Of a stretch of 64,000 nucleotides of DNA, positions 37,884-48,047 are shown piece after piece. A model generated the notes under the pieces. It did no database searches, was not told the origin of the DNA, and saw only the letters and a program-made list of their open reading frames with translations. Source of the stretch: Torymus aiolomorphi. Its lineage: Eukaryota > Arthropoda > Insecta > Hymenoptera > Torymidae. Position 1 is the stretch's first letter, and each line of letters begins with the position of its first letter. The position numbers and the translations under genes are program-made. The DNA lies in NCBI GenBank assembly GCA_036365515.1, contig CM070874.1:51676583-51740582 (forward strand). Reading direction: 5' to 3'.

Positions 37884-39486
37884 ATGAGTTTTGATAGTGA
37901 CTCCAGTGATAGTAGTGGATAAATTGTCTCAGTAGCAATAAGAGAAAAGGCGAAAAGTATTTCATTAGCTCGTCTGCCAAAACAGTCGAAACTAATTTAT
38001 ACAGCTAGTTATAACAGTTTTAAAAAGTAATGTAGGGAAAATGGTACTAATTCTTTTTCTGAAGATGTAATGCTTGCATATTTTAGTGATATTTCAAAGA
38101 ATTATGCACCATCCAGTTTGTGGTCCATATATTCTATGCTGAAGACCACAATCAGCACTTATAATAAGATTGATATCAGCAATTACCACAAGTTGATGCA
38201 CAAACAAAAAAGTTCAGGGTATAAATCGAAAAAATCATTGATTTTTACCAAGAAAAGTATTTCAAGATTTTTAAATGAAACACCAGATGAGTTGTATCTA
38301 ACTACAAAAGTAGCTTTAATTTTTGGGATTGCTGGAGCATTGAGAAGACAAGAACTTGTCAATTTGAAAATCAATGATATTGTACAATCTGAGGATATGC
38401 TACTCGTCAAAGTACTAAAAACTAAAAATAAAGTTCCAAGATCTTTTACAATTACAAATGTTTTATATGACATTTGTAAACAGTATTTGCAACTTAGGTT
38501 AGAGACAGATTCAAGCGATAGATTGTTTTTGAAGTGCATGAACGACAAATGTATTCGACAAGCCATAGGCATAAATAAGTTTGGTGCTATGCCAAGAGAC
38601 GTAGCATCATATTTAAATTTGCCTGATGCGGATAAGTACGCTGGCCACAGCTTCCGCAGAACCTCAGCTACAGTTTTGGTGGATGCCGGAGCTGTCATTA
38701 CTACTCTGAAAAGGCATGGTGGTTGGAAATCCACCACAGTAGCTGAAGGATACATTGCGGATTCCATAAACAATAAAAAGAGCATTTACGAACAAATAAG
38801 TTCTGGAATTCATTTAAATAAAAGAGCCAGGTTAACAGATGTAGTTTCCGATACAGTAACTGATTCAGTTGATCCAGAGCCACATCCTTCTACATCAAAT
38901 GAAATTTATAGAGTTCGTCAAAATGAAAATAGAAATTTTAAAGTATCAGGAAATATCACTAAAGAAACATCTAAATCCAACAAAATTCAAGAAAAAACAT
39001 CACTCGACAACCAGCCACTTGATAAAATACCATTACCCTGTATCCATTTCAAAGTAACCAGTAATAACCACCTATTCAAAACTATTTTTTTGTTACTATA
39101 TTCACATCTATCAAAACTCAAGAAATACAATCACAATACTATCATCAGACCCAACCGCAGGGATCTAATAAAAAATTCACTGCTATAGATAAAAGCATTA
39201 CTGACAATGAGAGAGTTCAACTTGATCAATCTGCTCAACCAGATGATAATATTACTTTCACTAGAAATTCAATAATTAAAACTCCACATACACCTGACAA
39301 AAGTGTACGAGCAATACATCACAGCAAAAATTTCCAATTTTTTATAATCCGGATATTGGTCTCTATATCTATGATTTATCCAATGAGGATTCTCATAAAT
39401 CTCTTCAATTCTACAATTGTAATGTTACAATACAAAGTGATTCTTATAAGTCTATTGAACTACATAATTGTAATGTTAATAAATAG
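37884..39486 (+). mobile_element. Crypton-like element, degraded coding region
   Basis: From ATG at 37884 one frame runs MSFDSDSSDSSG-stop, then continues SIVSV..IYTASYNSFKK-stop, then without break into the 372-residue ORF. Two TAA codons (37920-37922 and 38028-38030) therefore sit inside the N-terminal SAM-like region. Near 39190 the frame is lost, and a shifted frame ends FYNCNVTIQSD..LHNCNVNK at about 39486, the Asn/Cys-rich ending common in Crypton-derived proteins. Element ends are not identified. Confidence 0.75.
38070..39188 (+). CDS. Tyrosine recombinase (Crypton-type), catalytic part
   Basis: Would cut and rejoin DNA through a covalent 3'-phosphotyrosine intermediate, moving a Crypton element as a circle. 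In the 372-residue frame the catalytic set is visible: R92 or R93 in AGALRRQELVNL, H193-x-x-R196 in GHSFRRTSAT, H216/W219 in RHGGWKS, and the nucleophile Y228 in AEGYI. Residues 1-70 are a SAM-like core-binding domain whose first part is cut off by an upstream stop, so M1 is not the natural start. Residues from about 255 on are a low-complexity tail that ends in another frame than in relatives. No terminal inverted repeats are expected. The core looks well conserved despite the damage. Confidence 0.82.
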   Translation: MLAYFSDISKNYAPSSLWSIYSMLKTTISTYNKIDISNYHKLMHKQKSSGYKSKKSLIFTKKSISRFLNETPDELYLTTKVALIFGIAGALRRQELVNLKINDIVQSEDMLLVKVLKTKNKVPRSFTITNVLYDICKQYLQLRLETDSSDRLFLKCMNDKCIRQAIGINKFGAMPRDVASYLNLPDADKYAGHSFRRTSATVLVDAGAVITTLKRHGGWKSTTVAEGYIADSINNKKSIYEQISSGIHLNKRARLTDVVSDTVTDSVDPEPHPSTSNEIYRVRQNENRNFKVSGNITKETSKSNKIQEKTSLDNQPLDKIPLPCIHFKVTSNNHLFKTIFLLLYSHLSKLKKYNHNTIIRPNRRDLIKNSLL

Positions 39487-39989
39487 AGTTGCGATTACTA
39501 AACATAAAATTTAAGTTTATAAGAGATTCACTTTATTCAGTTAACTTTTATAAAAAGTTCTGTTTTTCTAATTAATGTATGATACTATTAATAAAAGTTT
39601 TTAAAGTTTTATAATATTTTTACAGATCTACTTTGTGTGATTAGTTTTTTCAAGTTATATTTGTATTATTGATATGTTTTTATTTGTATTATTTTTTATT
39701 ATTACTACTTGACTCAAAAAAAACTAAATAAATGTATTCTATAACAAAAAAATGATGTATGAAATTCAATCCCAAATAGGCAAATGCTCTTCTTATACGT
39801 ACATAGTTAGTTTAGTATTAAACACCATCGCTCATCGCGCGCAAGCTCCGTATACGCACGAAGAATATTCGTAAATGGTCTGATTTTTTTTCTTGTGGCA
39901 GAAAAATTCTGAAGAAGCTGCTCATCAATAGCGCGTATGCTTTCCAAATCGCCGACGTCCTCATCTCTAAACTTTACGTGAAACTGACC

Positions 39990-40480
39990 TGCGATTTATG
40001 GCAACAGCGATTGCTTTACCAAATCGCCCGGATGCTGGTCGTCCTCGGGAAGTTTTGCATCCGCTAATGGAGGATCGTATTTAAGAATTGTTTGAAGACA
40101 ATCCTAGCACAAGCGTAAGCGCTGTCTGACGTGAAGTTGGAGTTTCTGCGAGTCGTGTTCACGCCGTGATTAGTGACACCAGTTAGAACCCTTACCACTA
40201 TCGAAGAGTACGGCAGCTACTCCCGGATGGTTATCGACGGCGCTTAAATTTTTGTGGGGGTTTTTTGGCACAAGTCCAAGTGAATGAGGATTTTGTGAAT
40301 AACATTCTCTGGACTGACGCTTGCACTTTTACTAGGAATGGTTTCAGCATAATTATCATTATTGGGCTCTGGAAAAAGGGTGGTCCGTAAATGTATGGGC
40401 TGGAATAATAGATGGTCAAATTGTAAGTATTATATAACAGAATCCATTTCAAATCGAACATTGCGAGTATTCCCACGTCT
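39990..40480 (+). pseudogene. Decayed Tc1/mariner-like transposase, N-terminal/central part
   Basis: Disconnected frames read FEDNPSTSVSAV, EVGVSASRVHAVI, LPDGYRRRL, then NEDFVNNILWTD (first catalytic Asp region), FTRNGF, and WSVNVWAGIIDGQIV. This order matches the centre of the DD41D-like transposases with DUF4817-type N-termini. Stops and frameshifts occur throughout. The C-terminal part is absent; a complementary C-terminal relic lies at 51541-52018, but they are separate. Confidence 0.65.
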
Positions 40481-40529
40481 CCAATAATTTTAGAACTTGT
40501 AAGGGATAATTATCTATACGTCGATACGC

Positions 40530-41331
40530 GAGGCGTGTGTGTCGCGGGTAAGGTGGAAAAGTACAAACACGCCCAGGCACACACATGCATACATGTAACA
40601 CGACGTCTAAATCATGCGTGTGCGTGCGTGGGGGTTCGCTCTCGTGGCTCCGGTAGTCGCAACGTTGCCTCGCTCACTCTTTGCCGAGCCTTGGCAGTGA
40701 TAGCCTCACTGAGGCCGGACCATTCACAGCTGTCTCAGCTACCGGACAGGAGCGAAGCAACCCAATCGGAGTAATTATTTTTCATTACTTTAAAATTGTT
40801 TTTTATGTTGCGACCATGTACACGTATTATACCGCCACGATGTCTAGTGTTTCGACTGGGCCAGGCTTACCGAACTAACGCTTTCGGAGCGTGAGCGGCG
40901 CAGGAAGAGAGAGAGAGGGGGGAGATGGTGGGGAACGCGAATTCCACACAACCGACAGAATCGCCACGATACGACGCTGAGGAATCGGACGTATCGACAC
41001 GTCACGGCATCTTCGTCGTCACGCCCCAGCACGGCGTTGAAGAAGAGAACTCCTGCACACACTGCGGTGCGACGTACCCCAGCAGCACAGCTCCGTCGTC
41101 CCTGCAGCTCTCAGATAAGTCTCCGTGTCCCGCGTCGCCGCGACCGAATTGGTGCGAGTTGCGTAGTTCGCGAAAGCGCAAAAAGTTTTTGTATTCGAAT
41201 TAGAAAGTAGAATTAGGAACGAGCGCGTGAAGCGCGCCAAAGACTATAGAAACGTACTCGATTTGCCGATTGATTGTTGAACCTTATCTTTTGTTGTAAA
41301 AGTCTATGTGTAAATAAAACAGCAAATTTAA

Positions 41332-41333
<2 letters not shown>
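40530..41333 (+). other. GC-richer segment with an unrecognised 92-residue frame
   Basis: CpG-rich, unlike its flanks. 40925-41203 (+) encodes MVGNANSTQPTESPRYDAEE..CTHCGATYPSS..SSRKRKKFLYSN, with a CxxC pair and a basic end. ATG context (GAGATGG) is acceptable. No family recognised. It may be an exon of a host gene, a retroelement gag fragment or chance. No splice evidence. Confidence 0.25.
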
Positions 41334-41379
<46 letters not shown>

Positions 41380-41458
41380 CACACACATGCACACGCACAC
41401 GCACGCACGCACGCACGCGCATGCACAGACACACACACACACACACACATACACACAC
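41334..41458. repeat. ACGC/AC microsatellite
   Basis: (ACGC)n followed by mixed CA/CACG units and pure (AC)n. Frames through it on both strands are artefacts. Confidence 0.92.
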
Positions 41459-42007
41459 AAAAATTATTCTTACAAACTGAAATATGTTGTTTTTCTATCA
41501 AAATGATTAGAGTCATTTTTTTTTCGTTTACTCAAAATGTTCACATACGAGGCGTTTCACGTAAACTGTTTCGAGGTGCTAATAAAGCGTAAAATTAAAA
41601 TACTTTTGCGATCGCTGTAAATTCTAAAAATTGTATTTGTTTCAAGATTTTTTCAAGAGCTCTATAATGGTAGAATCAATTTTACAAAATTTCCAAAATT
41701 TGATGCTGAAATTTCAAAAATAATACTATTGACATTTTTCAAAGTAAACATGTTTAAATTGATGTTTTAATATGTTGAAATGAAAGATCGCGATTTTTTA
41801 CATAAAAATGATTGTCGACCAAAATGGAAATTTTTAGTAATGTATTCTTATAGAAAACCGATACTCTTATAATAATGGTGATTGTTATTGCTTCCTACTA
41901 GAGGAAGCTTTGTAATAGTAAAAGAAAAGTTTTGAGAAAACATGCTAAGAATGTTGTTTACCAAATTTGGAATCGAAATACACTGTTTTTAGAAAATGTC
42001 CGTATAG

Positions 42008-42065
<58 letters not shown>

Positions 42066-42080
42066 GTGTGTGTGTGTGTG

Positions 42081-44562
42081 TTTTTTTTTTTTCGAGGCGA
42101 CGGGGAACTGCTTTAGGCACCATAAGGAGACACGTGTCTCCCCGTGTGTGGGACTCTCCAGATGTTGACATGTCAGGATTTACCCACTAAAACCCCGCCG
42201 CCTAATACTGCCACCGTGGAAACCGCCGGGAGGCATTACTTCGCGGTGGCAGTTGTTGCCTCAGAGGCCCTCCTCAGCGCCATCCGGCGCTACCTCATCC
42301 ATCGGTGATGTCCACACCTCTTCTCTCGTCTGCCCTCCGGATGGAATTCAGCCTCTCAACGATGGTCGTGGCGAGTGTAACCACAGCGTCCCAGCCCTCC
42401 TGTGAGGCAATCATGCACTTGCCAATGCCCTCGGGCGTCAGGGGACCTTCCCATGAGGCCCGGAACTGCTCCCTCTCATTTTCGAACCTAGGGCATGAGA
42501 ACAGTGCATGCTCCACATCTTCGTCGATTCCAGGGCATACCGGGCACTCCGCGCTATGATAAACGCGGATACGATGTAAGTAACTGCGGAAGCAGCCGTG
42601 TCCGGTAAGCACCTGCGTCAGATGGAATGTGACGAATCCATGTCTCCTGGTTATCCACTCCTCAACATCTGGTAGGACACGGTGGGTCCATCGGCCATCT
42701 TCTGCCAGATCCCATCGACGCTGCCACTCTTCAGTTACCCCTCTAGACAATTGGCCATGACGGCAACTCTGGCCCACGTCGTCTTCTTCGGCATGCTTGC
42801 CTTCACGGTACTTAATGGATCTCTCGGTTGCCAGAAGGTCTACGGGAGGAAGTCCAGAAATCATCGAGAGAGCGCTGTCCGACACGGTTCGGTAGGCACG
42901 GGCCACCCTTAGCGCGGTAGTTCGGTAGGACCGTCGGCAAGTGGCTCCGAAGGTCCTATGGCTACTCAGAGCTTCTGCCCAGATTGGGGCACCGTATAGT
43001 ATTACGGATGTCACCACCGTAGACAGAAGGGCCCGTCGCGGCTGCTTCGATCCTCCTATGTTGGGCATAATACCCGCCAGGGCGCGAGCCACTCCCGTTG
43101 CCTTTAACCCAGCATTTATAAGATGCTCCTTAAATGACAGCCGCGCATCTATCATCACCCCAAGATACTTAATAGTGTTTACAGTCCGAATCTTTTTGTC
43201 TTCGACCGTGAAGGTGGCGTACTTCCTCTTTTTCGTTCGTGAGATGAGCACCGCTTCCGTCTTCTCTGCCGCTAGACTCAGTCCGTGGTCGGTCAACCAG
43301 CTAGCTACCACTTCAATAGCCTCATCTCGGAGATGTTGGATCTCATCGATACTCTTCGCTACGACGATGAGCGCAACGTCGTCAGCGAAGGCCACCATCG
43401 AGGCTCCCTCTGGGAGCGGTTGTCTAAGTAGTCCGTCATATAGGACGTTCCATTCAGGAGGGCCCAAGACCGAGTCTTGCGGGACGCCTCCTGTGATCTC
43501 GTAGGAGTACGTGCCGTTATCGGTGTCATAGAGCAGGGTTCGGTTTGCTAGGTAGCTCGAGATAACCCTACGAAGGTAGAGCGGTACCTTTAGTCGCTCC
43601 AAAGACTCCATAATGTGGTCCCACCTGGCCGAGTTAAACGCGTTTCGGGTATCTAGGCCAATGACAGCGCACATTCTCTTTGTGCTCCGACTGCCGCTGA
43701 TGGCGTCCGAAGCTACCGCTATCACTCGGCCGATGGCATCAATAGTTGAGCGTCCTTTCCGGAAGCCGAACTGATTATCGGATAGGCCACCCGACTCCAG
43801 TATCGCCGCATCCAGCCTGGCACTTAGTACCCGCTCGAACAGTTTCCCGACAATATCCAGCATACAGAGAGGTCGGTACGAGGATGGCTCCTGGGCGGGT
43901 TTCTTCCCTTTAGCAAGGAGTACCAGCCTTTGTACCTTCCACTGTGCCGGGAAAATTCCCTCCTGTAAACATGCGTTGAATGTATTCACAAAGATATGGG
44001 GAACATTGAGCGCAGCGGTTTTTATGGCCAGGCCTGAAATTCCGTCAGGTCCTGGAGCTTTCTGTATGGGGATCTTCTTGGCGGCCATCTTTACCTCGGC
44101 TTTCGTGACGTCTGTCAGCTTGGCTACGCCTTCTGTTATCGTCAGGCCAGTGCCAGCTGGCCGATCCTGGTGCTCTGGAAACAGGTGGCGAACTACCCTA
44201 TCGAGAAAGACTGGAAAAGTTGGTGCGTTAGGACCCCTCGGCTTGATCTTGTTCATGACCGCTTTGTACGGGCGCCCACAAAGGTCACTATCCGCCTCCT
44301 CGCACAGGTCTCGCCAGCACTTTCGCTTGGCCATTTTAATGGCGGTCTTGAGCTCTCTTCTTTTTCCCTCATAGACCACACGTAGTTCCCCATATCTGGG
44401 CCCACGAGCAGCTCGTTGGTGCAGCCTCCTAGCTCTAAGGCACTCCCGGCGTATTGCCGCAATGTCGTCGCTCCACCAATAGACTGGCGGGCGTCCCCTG
44501 GGATTAGATTTTGTGGACATTGAGGCATCGCAGGCCGCTGTTATGGCTCATGAGAGGCTTTG
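42081..44562 (-). mobile_element. 5'-truncated R1-clade non-LTR retrotransposon in a GT microsatellite
   Basis: On the minus strand, ORF2 from near its middle to its stop, a 3' UTR of about 200 bp, and a 13-nt poly-A (seen as T13 at about 42081-42093) abutting (GT)n. The 5' edge (about 44545-44562) also abuts (GT)n. Both flanks carry GTGTATGTATGTGTGTGTG, a possible target duplication. The endonuclease half of ORF2 is missing. R1-clade families that target AC/GT microsatellites (Mino) or ACAY repeats (Waldo) are known, so site choice fits. Confidence 0.85.
42295..44520 (-). CDS. R1-clade LINE ORF2, reverse transcriptase to zinc knuckle (741 aa, partial)
   Basis: Makes element cDNA at a nicked chromosomal target in the intact protein. 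Seen here: linker RPPVYWWSDDIAAIRRECLR typical of R1 ORF2; RT from about 150, with PGPDGI, SSYRPLCMLDIVGKLFERVL, catalytic D290 in GLDTRNAFNSARW, motif VPQDS (346-350, where G is usual), FAD380D381; thumb about 430-520; and C659-x2-C662-x8-H671-x4-C676 zinc knuckle near the end. Codons upstream of M1 still read ITAACDAS after a stop, so the true N-terminus with the AP-type endonuclease is lost and M1 is internal. The Gly-to-Asp change in VPQGS and the missing endonuclease suggest a dead copy. Confidence 0.88.
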   Translation of the reverse strand: MSTKSNPRGRPPVYWWSDDIAAIRRECLRARRLHQRAARGPRYGELRVVYEGKRRELKTAIKMAKRKCWRDLCEEADSDLCGRPYKAVMNKIKPRGPNAPTFPVFLDRVVRHLFPEHQDRPAGTGLTITEGVAKLTDVTKAEVKMAAKKIPIQKAPGPDGISGLAIKTAALNVPHIFVNTFNACLQEGIFPAQWKVQRLVLLAKGKKPAQEPSSYRPLCMLDIVGKLFERVLSARLDAAILESGGLSDNQFGFRKGRSTIDAIGRVIAVASDAISGSRSTKRMCAVIGLDTRNAFNSARWDHIMESLERLKVPLYLRRVISSYLANRTLLYDTDNGTYSYEITGGVPQDSVLGPPEWNVLYDGLLRQPLPEGASMVAFADDVALIVVAKSIDEIQHLRDEAIEVVASWLTDHGLSLAAEKTEAVLISRTKKRKYATFTVEDKKIRTVNTIKYLGVMIDARLSFKEHLINAGLKATGVARALAGIMPNIGGSKQPRRALLSTVVTSVILYGAPIWAEALSSHRTFGATCRRSYRTTALRVARAYRTVSDSALSMISGLPPVDLLATERSIKYREGKHAEEDDVGQSCRHGQLSRGVTEEWQRRWDLAEDGRWTHRVLPDVEEWITRRHGFVTFHLTQVLTGHGCFRSYLHRIRVYHSAECPVCPGIDEDVEHALFSCPRFENEREQFRASWEGPLTPEGIGKCMIASQEGWDAVVTLATTIVERLNSIRRADERRGVDITDG

Positions 44563-44589
44563 AGCTTGTGTGTGTGTGTATGTATGTGT

Positions 44590-44625
<36 letters not shown>

Positions 44626-44829
44626 CCAGATATCTCGTGATCTACTACACCAATTTTAACCGGACATGGCTCATTTTTTAGATTTTGGCTATACGACAAA
44701 ATAAGGATTATTATGTAAAAAAATCGTGATGTTTCGTTTAAAAATGTTACAAAAATAATTCAAACTGGTATTCTTTGAGAAAAAGAGAACAAAGCTTCAG
44801 TTATGAAATTTCAGCATCAAATTTTGAAA

Positions 44830-45320
44830 ACTTTGTAAACTTGATCCCACCATTTGAAAGCTCGTGAAAAACATCTATCGAAATCATAATTTATAGATTT
44901 TTTTTAGATACGATTTGTAGTATGTACAGCGATCGCAAAAGTAAGGTAATTTTAGTGCACACACACACACACGCGCGCGCGCACGCACGCACACTGAATA
45001 TTTACAATCTTGTAAACTTGATCCCACCATTTGAAAGCTCGCGAAAAACATCTATCGAAATCATAATTTATAGATTTTTTTTAGATACGATTTGTAGTAT
45101 GTACAGCGATCGCAAAAGTAAGGTAATTTTAGTGCACACACACACACACACACACGCGCGCGCGCGCACGTACGCACACTGAATATTTACAATCTTGTAA
45201 ACTTGATCCCACCATTTGAAAGCTCGTGAAAAACATCTATCGAAATCATAATTTATAGATTTTTTTTAGATACGATTTGTAGTATGTACAGCGATCGCAA
45301 AAGTAAGGTAATTTTAGGCT
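44830..45320 (-). repeat. Tandem triplicate of about 180 bp with AC/GCGC tracts
   Basis: AACTTGATCCCACCATTTGA to AGCGATCGCAAAAGTAAGGT is present at 44836-44946, 45013-45125 and 45198-45310, separated by (AC)n-(GC)n-ACGC tracts. It is an amplification of the right TIR of the surrounding element. Confidence 0.88.
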
Positions 45321-45443
45321 TTATTCGCAGCTCAAGACACTTGACGTGAAACATCTTATACATCATCATGGTAGAAATGTTGCCATGTTTATTATCAGTT
45401 CTTATAGTGATAATGAAGCTCACGAGTTTTTGTTAAGGTTTAA

Positions 45444-46155
45444 GGAGGGGGTATGGTTAATTCGTAAAAAAAATGGGTCATTTTTAATGATTTTTATATT
45501 CGCTCCAGTAAATGAAAATTTATTTCAATAAAAAGTATACGATTCAGTAACTATTGTACAATATTCTGTGAAATTTTCATTGAAAAATATTAAAAATTAA
45601 GCCGTTGGCAGCAATTCTGCGGAGGTGCCTTGACAAAATGTTGTTTTGCGGTGGACAGCATATCTCAGCACTGGATCGTCTGAAATTAAAAATTGAAACA
45701 GATATCGTTAGATAAGCACATTCTCGAGGTAACAACGAGAGGGATTTTTTTTTCGATATTTCAATTTTTGGTGACACTTTGACATAAAAACACAGATTTT
45801 TGCTAAAAAAATTGACATATTTGTTACTGTAAAATTGTTAATAATTAAAAAAAAAAAAGCTCTCGTTGTTACCTCGAGAATGTGCTTATCTAACGATATC
45901 TGTTTCAATTTTTAATTTCAGACGATCCAGTGCTGAGATATGCTGTCCACCGCAAAACAACATTTTGTCAAGGCACGTCCGCAGAATTGCTGCCAACGGC
46001 TTAATTTTTAATATTTTTCAATGAAAATTTCACAGAATATTGTACAATAGTTACTGAATCGTATACTTTTTATTAAAATAAATTTTCATTTACTGGAGCG
46101 AATATAAAAATCATTAAAAATGACCCATTTTTTTACGAATTAACCATACCGCCCC
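45444..46155. mobile_element. 712-bp TTAA-flanked MITE with about 300-bp TIRs
   Basis: TTAA at 45440-45443 and 46156-46159. Ends GGAGGGGGTATGGTTAATTC and the inverse of GGGGCGGTATGGTTAATTCG. Arms 45444-45746 and 45857-46155 are about 95% complementary with a spacer of about 110 bp rich in A/T. No ORF of its own. The TTAA target suggests mobilisation by a piggyBac or Kolobok-type transposase. Confidence 0.82.
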
Positions 46156-46489
46156 TTAATAAATGATTGATAAATAATGCTTATTTTACTAGATTTTCTA
46201 GGTAGTAAGATCACTAGAAAGCATTTTATGTTAAAATTAATATGGTTTATTTAGAATCATAATAATACGATATTTTTAGACTGTTAAGGTAGTTCTCTAA
46301 TATATCAAAATGCGGGTTTTGAAAGTAATAATATTCTAGTGTGTTCTATAAAATCTAAAGAATTTTTCTCTATTTTTTAAAATATAGGTTATCGACCTAT
46401 TTTTTGAGAAAAAAATTATTGAAATTAGTCATTTTTACATGGCAGTTAGTAGGAATCATATCAATTGTGATAGAAAGTAATTATGCTTC

Positions 46490-46620
46490 GTGTCTCGTTC
46501 TCGAGATCACTAGGTAGTACCGCCAGTGTACACAGATGTTGCCACAAACTTCAGCTATCCCCACTTCTAAAACTCGGCTGCTGGCTCGCCCCGCCAGGCC
46601 GGCCGGTCTCTCTCGTCATA
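46490..46620 (+). repeat. Inverted-repeat block, left copy
   Basis: CTCGTTCTCGAGATCACTAG to GGCCGGCCGGTCTCTCTCGT, about 130 bp, is matched in reverse complement at 50836-50955 with few changes. Parts also recur at 50575-50705. Confidence 0.85.
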
Positions 46621-46660
46621 ACGCTTTTTGTGCGCGTAGAGTGTGCCACGCTTTAGCTAC

Positions 46661-46821
46661 ATGGCGGTAGAAGAGAAGCCTTCGTTTTTCATCCTTTACG
46701 GAAGGATTATTGATGAAGATTTCCCGACCGCCGTATTCAAATGTGGAAACAGATAAATAGTGCTTAACCTTTCGGATGATGTCTCAGATTCAGAATCGGC
46801 ATTATTTGGATTAATAAGTAA
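46661..46821 (+). pseudogene. Candidate first exon with one in-frame stop
   Basis: ATGGCGGTAGAAGAGAAGCC encodes MAVEEKPSFFILYGRIIDED, then FPTAVFKCGNR, one TAA (46754-46756), and in the same frame IVLNLSDDVSDSESALFGLI up to a strong splice donor GTAAGTAT (about 46821). The protein-like composition across the stop and the donor argue for a real exon that has been inactivated (or a sequencing error). It follows the CpG-rich inverted-repeat block, which may contain its promoter. No downstream exon is recognised. It may belong to the element delimited by the inverted blocks. Confidence 0.35.
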
Positions 46822-47019
46822 GTATAGGTTCCAGGACGTTTTTGTGCGGCGGCGTGTTAACACGAGAAGTTATAGACATGCCGCCCAAATCTCAATGGAC
46901 TGTAGTTATACATGTATAAGAGAAAAGAAAAAATATACTTCTCTTATAAACTGCATAAACTATAGATCTTTATTGTGTTCTTTAAGCCGTTAGACGGTTT
47001 GGGTTGTAGTCTTTGTTTT

Positions 47020-47200
47020 ACGGCGAGCTCACACGAGAGGTGAGACAGGTCTTATGTTTGACATAACCTGTATTATCATGACTACATAATCCTTTGTTTG
47101 GCAGTAAGCTCACACGAGAGGTGAGACAAACTGTACATAACCTGTATTAATATGATCTTTTGTTGGCAGTGAGCTCACACGAGAGGTGAGACAAACTGTA
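47020..47200 (+). repeat. Three spaced copies of GAGCTCACACGAGAGGTGAGACA
   Basis: Copies at about 47025, 47107 and 47171, each with CTCAC...GTGAG that can pair, separated by 'CATAACCTGTATTA' text. Imperfect tandem unit of 64-82 bp. Confidence 0.8.
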
Positions 47201-47229
47201 CAATTTGACTAGAGTGATGTAATGCGTCT

Positions 47230-48010
47230 GGCTACAGACAGCACATAACCTAGATCTGCATATTGCTCTTCCAGATTCGCAAGTGAGTTGATAGATGGCG
47301 GCGGGGTAAACAAGAATCACAATCTCGCAACGCTAATGCAGCTTATGCTTACAAGAATCTGGTAGAGACAGAGTCTGAAAAAACAAATTAATTTTCAGAA
47401 AAACAAGGAAATGCTCGGAATTTAGTTACCGGTAATTTTCCTTATCTCATTTATAATGAGTAAAAATAAATGATAGGCTTTTTCATTGAGTAAAAGACTA
47501 TCGGTTTTATGCGATTACATTGCCAACTTATTCAAGGAAGAAACTGCCGAACATTTCGACGGTTTTTTCGCTTAAGCGCAATTAGATGGCTATGCCCGAA
47601 TGTACGATTAAAGGAATATAATCTTCCTCCTAATTTCCTCAATGAGTAAGAGGCCGAGAACCATCTCAAGCGAGATACATAAGGGCGATGGGAGGAAAAA
47701 AGTCCCTGCACCAGAGAGAGCAGGTTCGTTTCCCAAATCAGGATCGATTTTACTGCAGCAATACACAGTTCTCGATCTACTGTTTGTCTCGCTGAATACG
47801 AACGATAGGCGCATGCAGCTAGTGCTATATAACTCATGTACTGAATGGTCATGAAGTTTAACCTTAATGCTGCGCCATTGGAGTGAAATATATAGAAATA
47901 TAAAAATGCTATTCTTGGACTGTCGTCTTATCGATCATGTAAGCAATCGAATAAAATTTTCGAGGAAAAGACAAACACAGGTGTGCGTAGCGCGCCAGTT
48001 AACGTTAGCC

Positions 48011-48047
<37 letters not shown>

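Larger units (their letters stand above)
41890..44690 (+). repeat. GT-bearing dispersed repeat, copy D, split by a LINE
   Basis: GCTTCCTACTAGAGGAAGC start and TGTCCGTATAGATG precede (GT)n at 42009-42080. After the LINE, GT units resume (44566-44620), followed by 'CCAGATATCTCGTGATCTAC' and 'CCAATTTTAACCGGACATGG', the normal continuation of the family. Confidence 0.78.
41547..45355. mobile_element. Diverged inverted-repeat element carrying nested insertions
   Basis: GCGTTTCACGTAAACTGTTT, then GGTGCTAATAAAGC, then CTTTTGCGATCGCTGTAAAT at 41550-41620 is matched in reverse complement by ACAGCGATCGCAAAAGTAAG, then GCTTTATTCGCAGC, then GACGTGAAACAT at 45287-45352. More internal text (TTTGATGCTGAAATTTC, 41699-41715) pairs with 44801-44824. 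The TIRs are diverged and the right one is partly triplicated. Inside lie GT-bearing copy D and an R1-clade LINE. Confidence 0.6.

Noticed and set aside
38183..38883. Minus-strand frame of 200 residues
   Set aside because: Antisense to the tyrosine recombinase core, with no independent motif.
42305..44385. Plus-strand frames opposite the LINE, up to 187 residues
   Set aside because: Shadow frames of the reverse transcriptase on the other strand, helped by its higher GC content.
45577..45908. Minus-strand frames in the TTAA MITE
   Set aside because: They fall within inverted arms and the spacer, and both arms give mirror frames without known motifs.
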